64,000 nucleotides of DNA, taken from NCBI GenBank assembly GCA_910585635.1, contig CAJUFE010000018.1:1-64000 (forward strand), given 5' to 3'. This DNA is from an uncultured Lachnospiraceae bacterium (GTDB taxonomy: Bacteria > Bacillota > Clostridia > Lachnospirales > Lachnospiraceae). Below, piece after piece: positions 45,751 to 55,441 of the stretch; the stretch's first letter is position 1; every line of letters starts with the position of its first letter. The notes under the pieces are model-generated. The model searched no databases. It saw only the letters and a program-made list of their open reading frames with translations, and was not told the DNA's origin. Position numbers and translations under genes: made by a program.

Positions 45751-47247
45751 TTAGCATCCGTCCGCTGCCAGCTCATATTTTGTGATATCCATGACCGCCT
45801 GGCCGTCTGCAAAGAAGGAGATCCCCTCTGCCGCCAGGTCTGTGTACATGGTCAGGGACAGCGCCTGCTCTCCATCATTAACAAAGATCTCCGCGCTGAA
45901 GGAATCTAAGATGATCCGCAGCTCCAGCGCTCCTGCCCCACTCCTGACCAGGCTGCGCCGCTGATGGACGATCGCCCGCCTGGAGCCGGAGAACTTCCGG
46001 TCGATCTTCAGGACAGACTCCCGGGGGCGGAAGCTCACGGAGGTCCGGTACTGTCCATCCTGGGCGAAGCGTACCGCGAACTTTTGATAGAGCGGCTCCC
46101 CCTCTGCCGGGCGGATCTTCAGCTCCATATCCACTCTCCTGCCCTTGATCCCCGCCAGACGGACCTCGCCGGAGACGGTCACATCCTCATAGACCACCTT
46201 CCCCCTCCTGAGGCCATCCAGCTCTCTTATGGGCCACTGATACAGCCTCCCATTTCGGACGGACAGCTCTCTGGGAAGGCTCATCTGACCGGACCACAGC
46301 TCCTCCGGCGTGCGTATCCCGCAGGCATCCCAGTTCTGCATCCATCCGATCATGATCCGCCGCCCGTCCGGAGCCTCCACGGTCTGGGGCGCGTAAAAAT
46401 CGATCCCATGGTCGATCGCCTGGTCTTGTTCCTCGATAAAGGTATCCGTCTCCTCATCATACGTCCCGATCAGGCAGACCGTCCCGTTGCCATTGTGATA
46501 TTCAAAGCCCTGGGGCAGCATATCCTGGGGGCTGACCAGCAGGACCTGCTTTCCGTCCAGCGGAAAAAAGTCCGGACACTCCCACATCTTCCCCCACCGT
46601 CCCTCATTGGAGATCAGCACCCGCTTAAAGTGCCAGTGGAACCCGTCCTCACTGACGTATAAAAGGATCTGGCCGCTGCCGTCCGCCGGACGGTTCCCCA
46701 CCACGCAGGCATAAGTCCCATCCTTCTTTTTCCACATCTTGGGATCGCGAAAATCGAACCGGCTCCCTCCCTCCGGCACATCCATCTCATCCAGCACCGG
46801 ATTTTCCGCGTATTTCACATAGTCGATCCCATCTCCTACGGCAATGCACTGGGTCTGGATCTCCCGCAGGCCTCCGTCACGCTGTCTCTCCTTTAGGACC
46901 CCGGTGTACATCAGCAGATGCCGGCCATCCTCCAGGGTGAGGGCGCTCCCGGAAAAGCATCCGTCCCGGTCATAGATCTCATCCGGCGCCAGCGCCGCCG
47001 GCAGATACTGCCAGTGGAGCAGATCCTCGCTCACCGCATGGCCCCAGTGCATGGGGCCTGTGGTGGAGCTGTAGGGATGATACTGATAAAACAGATGATA
47101 TCTCCCATCGTACCAGGAGAAGCCGTTGGGATCGTTCATCCAGCCGATGCGGACCGACAGGTGGAACCCGGGACGGTCCTTCTGCTGGATCATCTTCTCG
47201 GAAGCTTCTTCATACTTGCGCGCTTCCCGTAATGTCTGGCTTGTCAT
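45751..47247 (-). CDS. GH32 sucrose-6-phosphate hydrolase / fructan hydrolase
   Basis: 498 residues. Five-blade propeller with nucleophile Asp in IGWMNDPNGFSW, the stabiliser in SRFDFRDPKMW and the acid/base Glu in MWECPDFFPL, then a C-terminal beta-sandwich (SFSAEIFVNDGEQALSLTMY). Hydrolyses beta-fructosides in the cytosol. Uptake here is by ABC transporter, not PTS, so the substrate is more likely free sucrose or short fructo-oligosaccharides than sucrose-6-phosphate. Last gene of the SBP-permease-permease-GH32 run; AGAGGAGG precedes the ATG. Confidence 0.9.
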   Translation of the reverse strand: MTSQTLREARKYEEASEKMIQQKDRPGFHLSVRIGWMNDPNGFSWYDGRYHLFYQYHPYSSTTGPMHWGHAVSEDLLHWQYLPAALAPDEIYDRDGCFSGSALTLEDGRHLLMYTGVLKERQRDGGLREIQTQCIAVGDGIDYVKYAENPVLDEMDVPEGGSRFDFRDPKMWKKKDGTYACVVGNRPADGSGQILLYVSEDGFHWHFKRVLISNEGRWGKMWECPDFFPLDGKQVLLVSPQDMLPQGFEYHNGNGTVCLIGTYDEETDTFIEEQDQAIDHGIDFYAPQTVEAPDGRRIMIGWMQNWDACGIRTPEELWSGQMSLPRELSVRNGRLYQWPIRELDGLRRGKVVYEDVTVSGEVRLAGIKGRRVDMELKIRPAEGEPLYQKFAVRFAQDGQYRTSVSFRPRESVLKIDRKFSGSRRAIVHQRRSLVRSGAGALELRIILDSFSAEIFVNDGEQALSLTMYTDLAAEGISFFADGQAVMDITKYELAADGC

Positions 47248-47271
47248 AGGATAAAGCCTCCTCTGATAACA

Positions 47272-48129
47272 TCATTTCACCGCGCCTGAGGTCACACCCT
47301 CCACGATATAACGCTGCAGGAGCACATACAAGATCAGTATGGGCAGCATCGCCAATAGCAGCGCTGCCATGACCAGACCGATATCCGTGGAATAGGTCCC
47401 GTAGAACACCTGTGTGGCGATCGGGATCGTATAGAGCTCCTTCTTGGCCAGCACCAGGCTGGGAAGGAGGTAGTCGTTCCAGAAGCCCATGGCATCGATG
47501 ATCGCCACGGTCGCGATGGTAGACTTAAGTAAGGGGAATACGATCTGCCAAAAGGTCTGCCAGCGGGTACAGCCGTCGATGGTGGCCGCCTCCTCAAGAG
47601 CGATCGGGACATTGGTTTTGATCGCACCGTGGAACATGAAGGTGGCCATGGACAGGGAAAAGCCCACATGCATGAAGATCAGGGTGGCCCGATGGTTCAA
47701 GATCCCCAGGACACCGCCATATAAGGACACCATAGGGATCATCAGCACCTGGAAGGGGATCACCATAGACGCGATCATCATCCCCAGCAGGAGCCCGCAG
47801 GCCTTCCACTTATTGCGCACGATCACAAAGGCGGTCATGGAAGAGAACAGGATGGTCAGGGCCGTAGAGCAGACGGTGATGACTGCGGAGTTTAAGAAGG
47901 AACGTCCAAAGTTCATCTTCTTCATCGCCTCCGGGAAATTGGCAAGGGTGAAGCCATGGGCCCCTACCAGAGCCAGTGGATCGGAGGTGATATCCGCTTT
48001 TGTCTTGAACACATTGATCACCACCAGGACAAAGGGGAAGATAAAACATACGAACAGAGCGACCAGGATGAGGATCTTGACCCCATGGCCGATCTTTTTA
48101 TCACGAGCTGCTTTTTCATTCGCATTCAT
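47272..48129 (-). CDS. Carbohydrate ABC transporter permease (MalG type)
   Basis: 285 residues, six membrane helices, EAA loop ALEEAATIDGCTRWQTFWQI. Second permease of the sucrose/fructan importer. Its ATG immediately follows the stop of the previous permease gene; GGAGG lies 11 bases upstream. No ATPase in the operon. Confidence 0.9.
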   Translation of the reverse strand: MNANEKAARDKKIGHGVKILILVALFVCFIFPFVLVVINVFKTKADITSDPLALVGAHGFTLANFPEAMKKMNFGRSFLNSAVITVCSTALTILFSSMTAFVIVRNKWKACGLLLGMMIASMVIPFQVLMIPMVSLYGGVLGILNHRATLIFMHVGFSLSMATFMFHGAIKTNVPIALEEAATIDGCTRWQTFWQIVFPLLKSTIATVAIIDAMGFWNDYLLPSLVLAKKELYTIPIATQVFYGTYSTDIGLVMAALLLAMLPILILYVLLQRYIVEGVTSGAVK

Positions 48130-49011
48130 TTACGCCGACACCTCCGCTTTCTTGCCTACATAGACTTGGGCTACGCCCACAACGGCACAGACCACGAACA
48201 AGATCAATGCTTCTGCCTGTCCCACACCGAAGTTCTTATAGGTAAAGGCCTGGTTATACACATGCATCGCTGCCATGACCGAGCTGTTAAAGGGCTCGCC
48301 ATTGGTCAGGGAAAGGTTCACATCATAGACCATGAAGCACCGCGTGACCGTCAGGAACAGGCACTGCACAAAGGACGAGACCATCAGCGGCACGGATACA
48401 TAGACGATCGACTGGGTGTTGGTGCAGCCGTCGATCCTGGCGGCCTCCAGCACATCATCGGAAACGCTCATGAACCCGGCCACGTAGATCAGCATCATGT
48501 AGCCCGCGTACTGCCACACAGAAACGATGATCAGACACAGCATGGCCCCGCCTGTGGTCGCCAGCCAGGAGGTGGACAGCGGACCGATGGATAAAGAGGT
48601 CCCCAAGGCCACGAAGGCACGGTTGAACACGAACTTCCAGATGTAGCCCAGGACGATGCCGCCGATCAGGTTCGGGGTGAAGAAGCCTGCCCGGAAGAAA
48701 TTCTGCCCCTTGACGCCGCTGGTCACCAGGAAGGCCAGGATGAAGGCCACCACGTTGACCAGGACCACCGCCACCACGGAATACAGGAAGGTCCTCCCCA
48801 TAGCCTGCCAGTAGGCGGCATCCGCAAAGGTCTCCACATAGTTGGCCAGACCTACGAAAGGCTTCTGTCTGGACACGCCGTCCCAACTGGTGAGGGTCAG
48901 ATAGATCCCGTAGATAAAGGGGAGGATGACCACGGCGAAGAACATGAACGTCGTCACACCTGCGAACATGAGGAATTGTTTACATTTATAGGACATGGTA
49001 TTTGTCTTCAT
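48130..49011 (-). CDS. Carbohydrate ABC transporter permease (MalF type)
   Basis: 293 residues, six membrane helices, EAA loop DDVLEAARIDGCTNTQSIVY. The ATG at 49011 follows AAGGAGGGA; the frame up to 49074 overlaps the binding-protein gene and is rejected. First permease of the GH32 operon importer. Confidence 0.9.
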   Translation of the reverse strand: MKTNTMSYKCKQFLMFAGVTTFMFFAVVILPFIYGIYLTLTSWDGVSRQKPFVGLANYVETFADAAYWQAMGRTFLYSVVAVVLVNVVAFILAFLVTSGVKGQNFFRAGFFTPNLIGGIVLGYIWKFVFNRAFVALGTSLSIGPLSTSWLATTGGAMLCLIIVSVWQYAGYMMLIYVAGFMSVSDDVLEAARIDGCTNTQSIVYVSVPLMVSSFVQCLFLTVTRCFMVYDVNLSLTNGEPFNSSVMAAMHVYNQAFTYKNFGVGQAEALILFVVCAVVGVAQVYVGKKAEVSA

Positions 49012-49043
49012 ATCAGGATGTCCCTCCTTCATCGAGCTGTCTT

Positions 49044-50336
49044 TTAGTGTTCCACAGGGGCCGTGGAGGACCAATACTTTTCGATCTCAGCCGCCAGCCC
49101 CGCCCGGTCGATCTGTCCCGCCAGATATTTCTGGAATGCCGCTCCGCAGAGAGAGAAATGATCGTCCGGCAGATAGTTATAATTGTCGATCAGAGCCCCT
49201 GCATCCGCGTATTTCTTGACGGAAATGGACAGCGGGTCAAGTCCTGCAGCCGCGATGTTGGAATAAGCCGGGACTAAGGCGCACTTTTCGGTCAGGAAGG
49301 TATTCCCTGCCTCGTCAAATACCAGCCAGTTGAGGAAATCCTTGGCCGCCTGGCGCTGCTCCTCTGAGGTATTGTCCGAAGAATCGATGAAGAAATATTT
49401 GGATCCGCCGCCTACCAGCTTCTCGTTGGTGCCGTCGGTGGTGTTCTCCGGGACCGGCATGATCCCCATCTTCTCGGAATAGTCATAGGCGTTGATCATG
49501 GACCAATCCCAGTTGCCGCCGAACATGAAGGCTACCTCGCCCTCTGCCAGCTTCTGCTCCGATACCTCACGCTCTGCCGCGATCGGAGAGCCTGCCGCGT
49601 AGTTGTACTTCATCATCGTGTCGAAGTAATCCATCCGCGCGTTCCACTTGTCATTGTCCGCAAGATGTGCATTGCCCTCATAGAGCGCGGCCACGAACTT
49701 GTCCACATCCTCCTGGGTCTCGTAGACCTCGGACAGGAAATGTCCGGCCAGGGACCAGTCCTCCTTCATGATAGCCACCGGGGCCTCCATGCCGCCGGCC
49801 ACCAGCTTTTCCAGGAGCCCCTGGAAGGCGTCCAACGTGGCGTAGTCTGCCGGATCGAAGGTCTCACCGGTGATCTTCTCGATCGCATCCGCATTATAGA
49901 TCAATCCGCGCGCTTCCACACATACGGGGAAGCCCACTACCTTCCCGTCCACGGACAGGGCATACTGGGTGTTCTCCACCCATTTTTCACCGCTCAGATC
50001 CGCAGCGTGATCAGCTGCCAGGGCGTACACGTCTTTTGCGTCCACCATGGAAAGGGTGTAGGGATCGTTGGACGAATATTTTGTCGCCAGGTGCGCCGCT
50101 ACGGTATCATTGGAATAATAGACCTCCACGTCCACACCGGTCGCTTCGCTGTACTCCTTCGCCATCTCCTCGAACTGTGCCTGGACCTCGATCTTCGAGT
50201 TAAAGATCGTGATCGCCACGCCGTCGCCGCTGCCGCCTGCTGCCCCGCCGCCGTCCGCGGTGGATCCACCGCCGCATGCTACAAGAGATGCTGTCATGAC
50301 GGCCGCAAGTGTTCCTGCTAGTAATTCCTTTTTCAT
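49044..50336 (-). CDS. Extracellular sugar-binding lipoprotein
   Basis: 430 residues. Lipobox LVAC-GGG, short Gly-rich linker, then SBP_bac_1-type fold (EYSEATGVDVEVYYSNDTVA; FMFGGNWDWSMINAYDYSEK). Captures the sugar for the two permeases downstream; with GH32 in the operon the ligand is probably sucrose or a fructo-oligosaccharide. AAGGAGGAGAT fixes the start. A motif related to the LacI-region repeats lies about 140 bp upstream. Confidence 0.9.
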   Translation of the reverse strand: MKKELLAGTLAAVMTASLVACGGGSTADGGGAAGGSGDGVAITIFNSKIEVQAQFEEMAKEYSEATGVDVEVYYSNDTVAAHLATKYSSNDPYTLSMVDAKDVYALAADHAADLSGEKWVENTQYALSVDGKVVGFPVCVEARGLIYNADAIEKITGETFDPADYATLDAFQGLLEKLVAGGMEAPVAIMKEDWSLAGHFLSEVYETQEDVDKFVAALYEGNAHLADNDKWNARMDYFDTMMKYNYAAGSPIAAEREVSEQKLAEGEVAFMFGGNWDWSMINAYDYSEKMGIMPVPENTTDGTNEKLVGGGSKYFFIDSSDNTSEEQRQAAKDFLNWLVFDEAGNTFLTEKCALVPAYSNIAAAGLDPLSISVKKYADAGALIDNYNYLPDDHFSLCGAAFQKYLAGQIDRAGLAAEIEKYWSSTAPVEH

Positions 50337-50470
50337 TTCGGATCTCCTCCTTGATAGAAAATTATGATGTACTGCCCAGGTCCTCCATCAGGCCGACATG
50401 AAAGACCTGGATCTTATAAAAATATAACAAAAAACCATCTTGATTTCTGTAACGATACTGCAATATCTAG

Positions 50471-50487
50471 CATATTCGTGCAAAAAA
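50471..50487 (-). promoter_or_regulatory. Operator-like motif upstream of the GH32 operon
   Basis: On the minus strand TTTTTTGCACGAATATG matches the 3' half of the intergenic repeats (TTTGCACAAATATC). A TTGACA lies at 50507-50512 in the same orientation, but I could not place a matching -10 box. Confidence 0.5.
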
Positions 50488-50583
50488 ACGTGGACAGAAC
50501 GTTTTTTGTCAAGATCGCGGCAGGATCAGAGCAGGATCTCATCAAGATCGGGGCGGGACCTCTCCAGGATCGGACCACGACAA

Positions 50584-50629
50584 AAAAGGCAATGGAGATA
50601 CGCCAAGTCCAGTATCTCCACTGCCTTTT
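50584..50629 (-). terminator. Bidirectional terminator after the molybdenum hydroxylase operon
   Basis: AAAAGGCA-TGGAGATAC and GTATCTCCA-TGCCTTTT form a long stem with T-runs on both strands (TTTTTTG on minus). It follows the xdh operon on the minus strand. 50337-50583 holds the upstream region of the GH32 operon and no gene. Confidence 0.85.
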
Positions 50630-50659
50630 GTTACTTTCTAGATAGCGAACAGCCCCTCA

Positions 50660-50785
50660 ACCTACCGTTCCACCATAAACCGCCCGCAGGCAGCCCCGAC
50701 GAGGATCAGGACCACTAAGAGCAGGGCCACCATGATGACCTACACTGCCTCCCATAAGGAAGGCATTTACCAGCTTTCTTGCCAT
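50660..50785 (-). pseudogene. Frameshifted small membrane peptide after the xdh operon
   Basis: From 50785 the frame begins MARKLVNAFLMGGSVG and then loses sense. A second frame from 50733 reads MVALLLVVLILVGAACGRF to a stop at 50662. Dropping one base near 50736 joins them into a single-helix peptide of about 40 residues with a basic start. It begins 9 bp after the FAD-subunit stop. Either a decayed operon gene or a one-base sequence error. Confidence 0.4.
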
Positions 50786-50793
50786 CTCTGTGC

Positions 50794-53148
50794 TCACATC
50801 CCTTCGATCAGTCTGGAGACCATCGCTTTTATGCCGTTCACTTTGTAACCGTTAGATCCCATGGGCGCCGCGCCCTTGACCGCCAGCTCCCCTGCCTCCC
50901 TGGCAAGCCCGGCGTCCGGTGTCTTTCCGGTCACGAATGCCTCCACTTCCGAAAGCTTTAGCGGGACCGGCGCAACGCCGCCGAGCACGATGGAGATCTT
51001 CCCGATCCGCCCTTCTTCCAGCCGGTAAGCGTACGCCATGCTGACCACCGCAAAGTCGATGGACGTGCGGATCCGCATCTTCTCATAGCCGGTCTCATAC
51101 CCCGACATATCCGGTACCCTCACCGCCGTCACCAGTTCATCCGGATCTAGCATATCGGAAGCCTTCAGCTTGGTGGTAAAGAAGTCCTTCGCCTTGATCT
51201 CCTTCTTTGTGGTGACCACCGTCCCGTCAAAGGCTACCAGTACCGGCGAGATATCGGAAGCGTTCACACTGTAGCAGCCACAGTCCATACAACGTGCCGC
51301 TTCCTCTTTCGCCTGTTCCATGGACAGGGTAGCGGTATCCTCATCGGTAAGGGTGCGTGTTCCCAACGCCCTCTCTTCCGGCACCACGGCCTCTTTCCTG
51401 GCGACCCCTTCCACATCAAAGGTCAGGAAGCCCTCCCGCTCCACAGGCAGGATCGGGGTACCGAACTTTCTGCACATGGCCTTTGCCGCCGCGCCGCCGC
51501 CATGAATGGCACGGATCGCGATATCCGGTCCCGTGACCGCATCCCCGCCTGCATAGATCTTCTCATGGCCGGTCTGAAAGGTCTCGCTGTCTACCGCATA
51601 TAACCCTCTCTCAGAGCAGAGCTGTGCCCCCAGGCTCTCGCCCAGGAACGCCAGATCCACCTTCTGCCCGGTGGCCAGGATAATGGCGTCTGCCTCGAAC
51701 TGCCGTGTCTCGCTCTCGTCGTAGGCCGGGCTGAACCTGCCCGCCTCATCCCGCACGCGGACGCAGCGCATGGCCTCCAGCCCCCGGACCGTCCCGTTTT
51801 CGGAGATGACCTGTTTCAGGCCCCAGCCATTGACGATCTCTACGCCCTCCTCCTTTGCCCGGGCGATCTCCTCCTTGGACGCCGGCATCTCCTCTTCCTT
51901 CTCCAGGCACACCAGCCGGACATCTCTCGCGCCCATGCGCTTTGCCGTCAGAGCCACGTCCATCGCCACGTTGCCGCCGCCGGCCACCAGCACCTGATCT
52001 TTGATCGCGGACTGGAGGAAGGTATTGACCTCGACCAGGAAATCCAGGCCGAACTGGGTCAGCTCCTCGCCCTTTAGGCCCAGCACAGGCTGCTTCCAGG
52101 CTCCTGTCCCCATATAGACCCCGTCGTTCTCCGCCACGATCGTCTCTACGGCGATGTCGCTCCCTACCTTGGTATCCATCACAAATCGGATGCCCATGTC
52201 GCCCAGGGCCTGTACGAACCGGTCCACGATATCCTTGGGAAGGCGATAGTGGGGGATCCCGTAATACAGCACGCCGCCGGCCTTTTCATGGGCGTCATAC
52301 ACCGTCACCGCATGCCCCTGTCTCCGCATATAGTAGGCGCAGGCCAGTCCGCCGGGGCCTGCTCCGATGACAGCCACCTTCTTTCCCGTCTCGGTCTCCG
52401 GCTTTTGATAAAACCGGTCCGCATGTTCCAGGATATAGTCTCCCAGTGCGCGCTCCACACAGTGGATCCCCACACTGTCTCCATACCGGCCTTGGTTGCA
52501 TCCGTCCTGACAGGGATGGGGACAGACGCGAGAGGTACACATGGGCATAGGATTGACCTCCATGATGATCTGGGCGGCCTCATCCCACTGCCCGCCTCGG
52601 ATCATCTCCATATAGGCAGGGATATCGGTCCCAGCCGGACAGCCTTTGGTACAGGGATCGGCATGGACCTTCATGCCGCCGAAGACGGAATGATACCGGT
52701 CGTCGCCCTGGACCGCGTAACATACATCCCCGCCCTTCCTGGCGCAGACCATCCTCCCTCCGATCTCATTGGGATAGCGGTAATACCAGCATCGGACATC
52801 CTGGCAGATGTTCCCCCCTATGGTCCCCAGGTTGCGGATCAGCAGGGTGGCCACCGACTTTGCCGCCGCAGAAAGCCCTGCCGCCTTTTCCTTGAGCAGA
52901 GGGGATGCGGCGATATCTGCCAGCTTTGTCAATGCTTTTACGGTGATCTTACCCTCCATCTCTTCGATCCCGGATGAGTCCGGGATCCTTTTTAGATCCA
53001 CCACATACGCCGGATGCTCATCCAAGATCTCCTGTTTATATACATTCAGGATATCCGTTCCGCCAGCCATGACATCAGTATCCTTTGCCGCCGCTCTTTT
53101 CGCTGCCTCCTGGAACGATCCGGCATCTACAACCTCAAATCTCCTCAT
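50794..53148 (-). CDS. Molybdenum hydroxylase FAD subunit with inserted GltD-like oxidoreductase
   Basis: 784 residues. Residues 1-160 start a FAD-binding subunit (AGGTDILNVYK; LLIRNLGTIGGNICQDVRCW). At about 164-612 a nearly complete GltD-like NAD(P)H oxidoreductase is inserted: iron-sulfur Cys-rich part (CTKGCPAGTDIPAYM; CPHPCQDGCNQG), FAD site VAVIGAGPGGLACAYYMRR, and NAD(P) site VLVAGGGNVAMDVALTAKR. The FAD-subunit sequence then resumes (DISPVLVAFDGTVVTTKKE) and ends in a CO-dehydrogenase-flavoprotein C-terminal domain. The insert could pass electrons between NAD(P)H and the FAD/iron-sulfur chain. AGGAGGAGGG overlaps the end of the catalytic-subunit gene. Confidence 0.87.
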   Translation of the reverse strand: MRRFEVVDAGSFQEAAKRAAAKDTDVMAGGTDILNVYKQEILDEHPAYVVDLKRIPDSSGIEEMEGKITVKALTKLADIAASPLLKEKAAGLSAAAKSVATLLIRNLGTIGGNICQDVRCWYYRYPNEIGGRMVCARKGGDVCYAVQGDDRYHSVFGGMKVHADPCTKGCPAGTDIPAYMEMIRGGQWDEAAQIIMEVNPMPMCTSRVCPHPCQDGCNQGRYGDSVGIHCVERALGDYILEHADRFYQKPETETGKKVAVIGAGPGGLACAYYMRRQGHAVTVYDAHEKAGGVLYYGIPHYRLPKDIVDRFVQALGDMGIRFVMDTKVGSDIAVETIVAENDGVYMGTGAWKQPVLGLKGEELTQFGLDFLVEVNTFLQSAIKDQVLVAGGGNVAMDVALTAKRMGARDVRLVCLEKEEEMPASKEEIARAKEEGVEIVNGWGLKQVISENGTVRGLEAMRCVRVRDEAGRFSPAYDESETRQFEADAIILATGQKVDLAFLGESLGAQLCSERGLYAVDSETFQTGHEKIYAGGDAVTGPDIAIRAIHGGGAAAKAMCRKFGTPILPVEREGFLTFDVEGVARKEAVVPEERALGTRTLTDEDTATLSMEQAKEEAARCMDCGCYSVNASDISPVLVAFDGTVVTTKKEIKAKDFFTTKLKASDMLDPDELVTAVRVPDMSGYETGYEKMRIRTSIDFAVVSMAYAYRLEEGRIGKISIVLGGVAPVPLKLSEVEAFVTGKTPDAGLAREAGELAVKGAAPMGSNGYKVNGIKAMVSRLIEGM

Positions 53149-53162
53149 TGCACTCCCTCCTC

Positions 53163-55436
53163 CTAAAGTTTGCCCATGGCTTTCAATATCCCTTCCTGGC
53201 TTGCCGGATACTCCACATAGTCTGTCCCGATGGCATTGGAGATGGCCATCATCATGGCAGCCGGTCCCGGCGCCCCGGAGATCTACCCGAACCCGGTGGC
53301 TTTGAACCTGGATATCTCGGGCTGTGACTCATGGATGACCGTGTCAACAGGCGGAAAATCGTCAAAGGTACGCCATTTATAGTCGATCATATTCCCTGTA
53401 AGGATACGCCCAGTGGACTTGTCCAGTACATTTTCCTCCAAGAGTCCCGTGTCCGCGGCAGCCGCGCCGAACCCTCCGTGGATCTGCATCTCCAGGGTGG
53501 CCGGGTCGATGATCTGCCCCACGTCGGTCCCCACCAGCACCTTCTTAAGGCTGGTCTCCCCCGTATCAAGATCCACTTCCACCTCCGCGAAATAAATGTT
53601 AAAATTCGACTTGGAGTAATCGGCCAGATATTGCCCGTATCCTGTGATCGTGGTGGCAAAGGGGAGCAGCATGGCAGGGTGTATGGGTTTATCCGACCGG
53701 CTCTTGTAATAGATCATCCCGTCCCGGAAAAAGAGGTCGTCTGGTGAAGCATGGAGGGGTCCTGCCGCCGCCTCAAGGAGCTTACGCAGCGCATCCTCCG
53801 CCGCCTTGGTCACCGCCGTGCCCAGTGTCAGCGTACATCTGGAGCCGATGGGACCCGCGTCAAATGGGTTAGCCTCTGTGGTACAGGGGGCCAGGATCAC
53901 TTTCTCCACAGGCATATCCAGCACTTCCGCCACATATTTTCGGATATTGCTCCTCTGGCCTGCTCCTGTCTCCGCGATCCCCGCATGGAGATATACAAGA
54001 CCGGTGGCCGGGGTGATCCGGACATAGGCCTCCGAGTTGTCTTCTCCGATGTCGGCATTTCCGTGGACCGAGACCCCTACGCCCACGGCCTTATGCCCAT
54101 CGGTGCTGGTGGGTATATTCCAGCCTTTCCATTTATCCTTCCATCCAAACTTCTCCGCCGCGTCATAGATCACCGGTTTCCAGTCTGTCTCCCGGCACTC
54201 ATACCAGTTCCTCTCACGCCAGAACCATCCGTCCCCTGTCTCGGAGAAATTCTTCGCGATAAAGTCTACAGGATCCACCCCGGCCTTTGCCGCTGCCTTC
54301 ATGGTCATGGGCATCAGGACGGCCTTGATCTCCTGTCCGCCGAAGCCTCGCACCGCTCCCGTCTGGACATGATTGGTCATCACCAGCTTGCCTTCCAGAT
54401 CCCAGTTCTGGCACTTGCCGAAGGCCACCTGGCACTCGCCCAGCCCTACACCCATCTGCCACTGGCCGCAGCAGTTATAAGCGCCACAGTCCAGATAGAT
54501 GGTGCCCTGGATGGCATGGATGATATCGCCCTTGATCCCGACTTTTCCTTTTATGTACATGCCGATGCGCTGATCGTGGATCGCCAGCTGCTCGGTCTTC
54601 GTCATGTTCATCTTCACCGGCCGCCCTGTAGCCACGGCCAGGACGGCGGTCTGCATGGAGATCAGCGGGAGCTCCGCCTTATTGCCGAACCCGCCTCCGA
54701 TATTGAAGGTGGTGGTCTCGATGGGAAGCCCCTGCATACGGCCGCCGATCGCGCCTCCGTACATCATGGCCACCTGGGAGGTGGGCCAGGCGAACATCCT
54801 GCCCTTCTCATATTTCATGATGACACCGGGCGGCTCCATGGCCATGGGACAGCCCAGGGAATCGTAGGCGTCTTCCCCGTCCAGCACGTAGTCGCATTCC
54901 GCAAAAGCCTTTTCCACATCGCCTCGCACCAGGTGATCCATCATGTTTTCACCGATAAAGGGGACATTGGGCAGGATGTTGGAGTCAAATTCCTCATGGA
55001 CCAGAGGCGCGTCCGGCTTTACCGCGTCCCAGGTGTTGAACACCGCCGGGAGCTCCTCATACTCGATCTGGATCAGGCCGCAGGCTTCCTCCGCGATCTG
55101 CTCCGTATCCGCCGCTACCAGCGCCACCACATCGCCCGCATAGGATGCCTCCCTGCGCAGCACCGGACATACAGGCGGCTGGTTCAAGCCCCATCCCTTG
55201 CACATCTCGGGCATGTTCCCGTAATACAGGACCCCATGGACACCTGGCAGGGCCTGCGCCTTAGAGATATCTATCTTGGTGATCCTCGCATGGGCATAAG
55301 GACACTTTAACGACTTTCCGTAGATCAGATCCTTCATCTTGTAGTCATTTAAAAAGATGGTCTTTCCCGTCACGATGTCCACCGCGTCAAAACGGGTGAC
55401 ATTCTTCCCTATATGGCGGTATCCTTTTTCGCTCAT
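53163..55436 (-). pseudogene. Molybdenum hydroxylase catalytic subunit (XdhA-like), interrupted by in-frame TAG
   Basis: 758 codons with a TAG at 53283-53285 and clear homology on both sides. Aldehyde-oxidase/xanthine-dehydrogenase a/b hammerhead domain at the start (GKNVTRFDAVDIVTGKTIF), then molybdopterin domains (FNIGGGFGNKAELPL; GAVRGFGGQEIKAVLM; GIAETGAGQRSNI). Before the TAG it reads SRFKATGFG; after it ISGAPGPAAMMMAISNAIG and on to a normal TAG stop at 53163 just before the next ribosome site. The lost codon is where this family has its catalytic Glu (the GEPPLF-like motif); GAG to TAG is one change. Start at 55436 follows AGGAGGGATAGAGG. As it stands the product is truncated and inactive. 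Confidence 0.85.
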
Positions 55437-55441
55437 ATCCT

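Noticed and set aside
53283..53285. Recoded amber (pyrrolysine) in the Mo subunit
   Set aside because: The position is expected to be Glu and no readthrough signal or Pyl genes are visible; kept only as a remote alternative.
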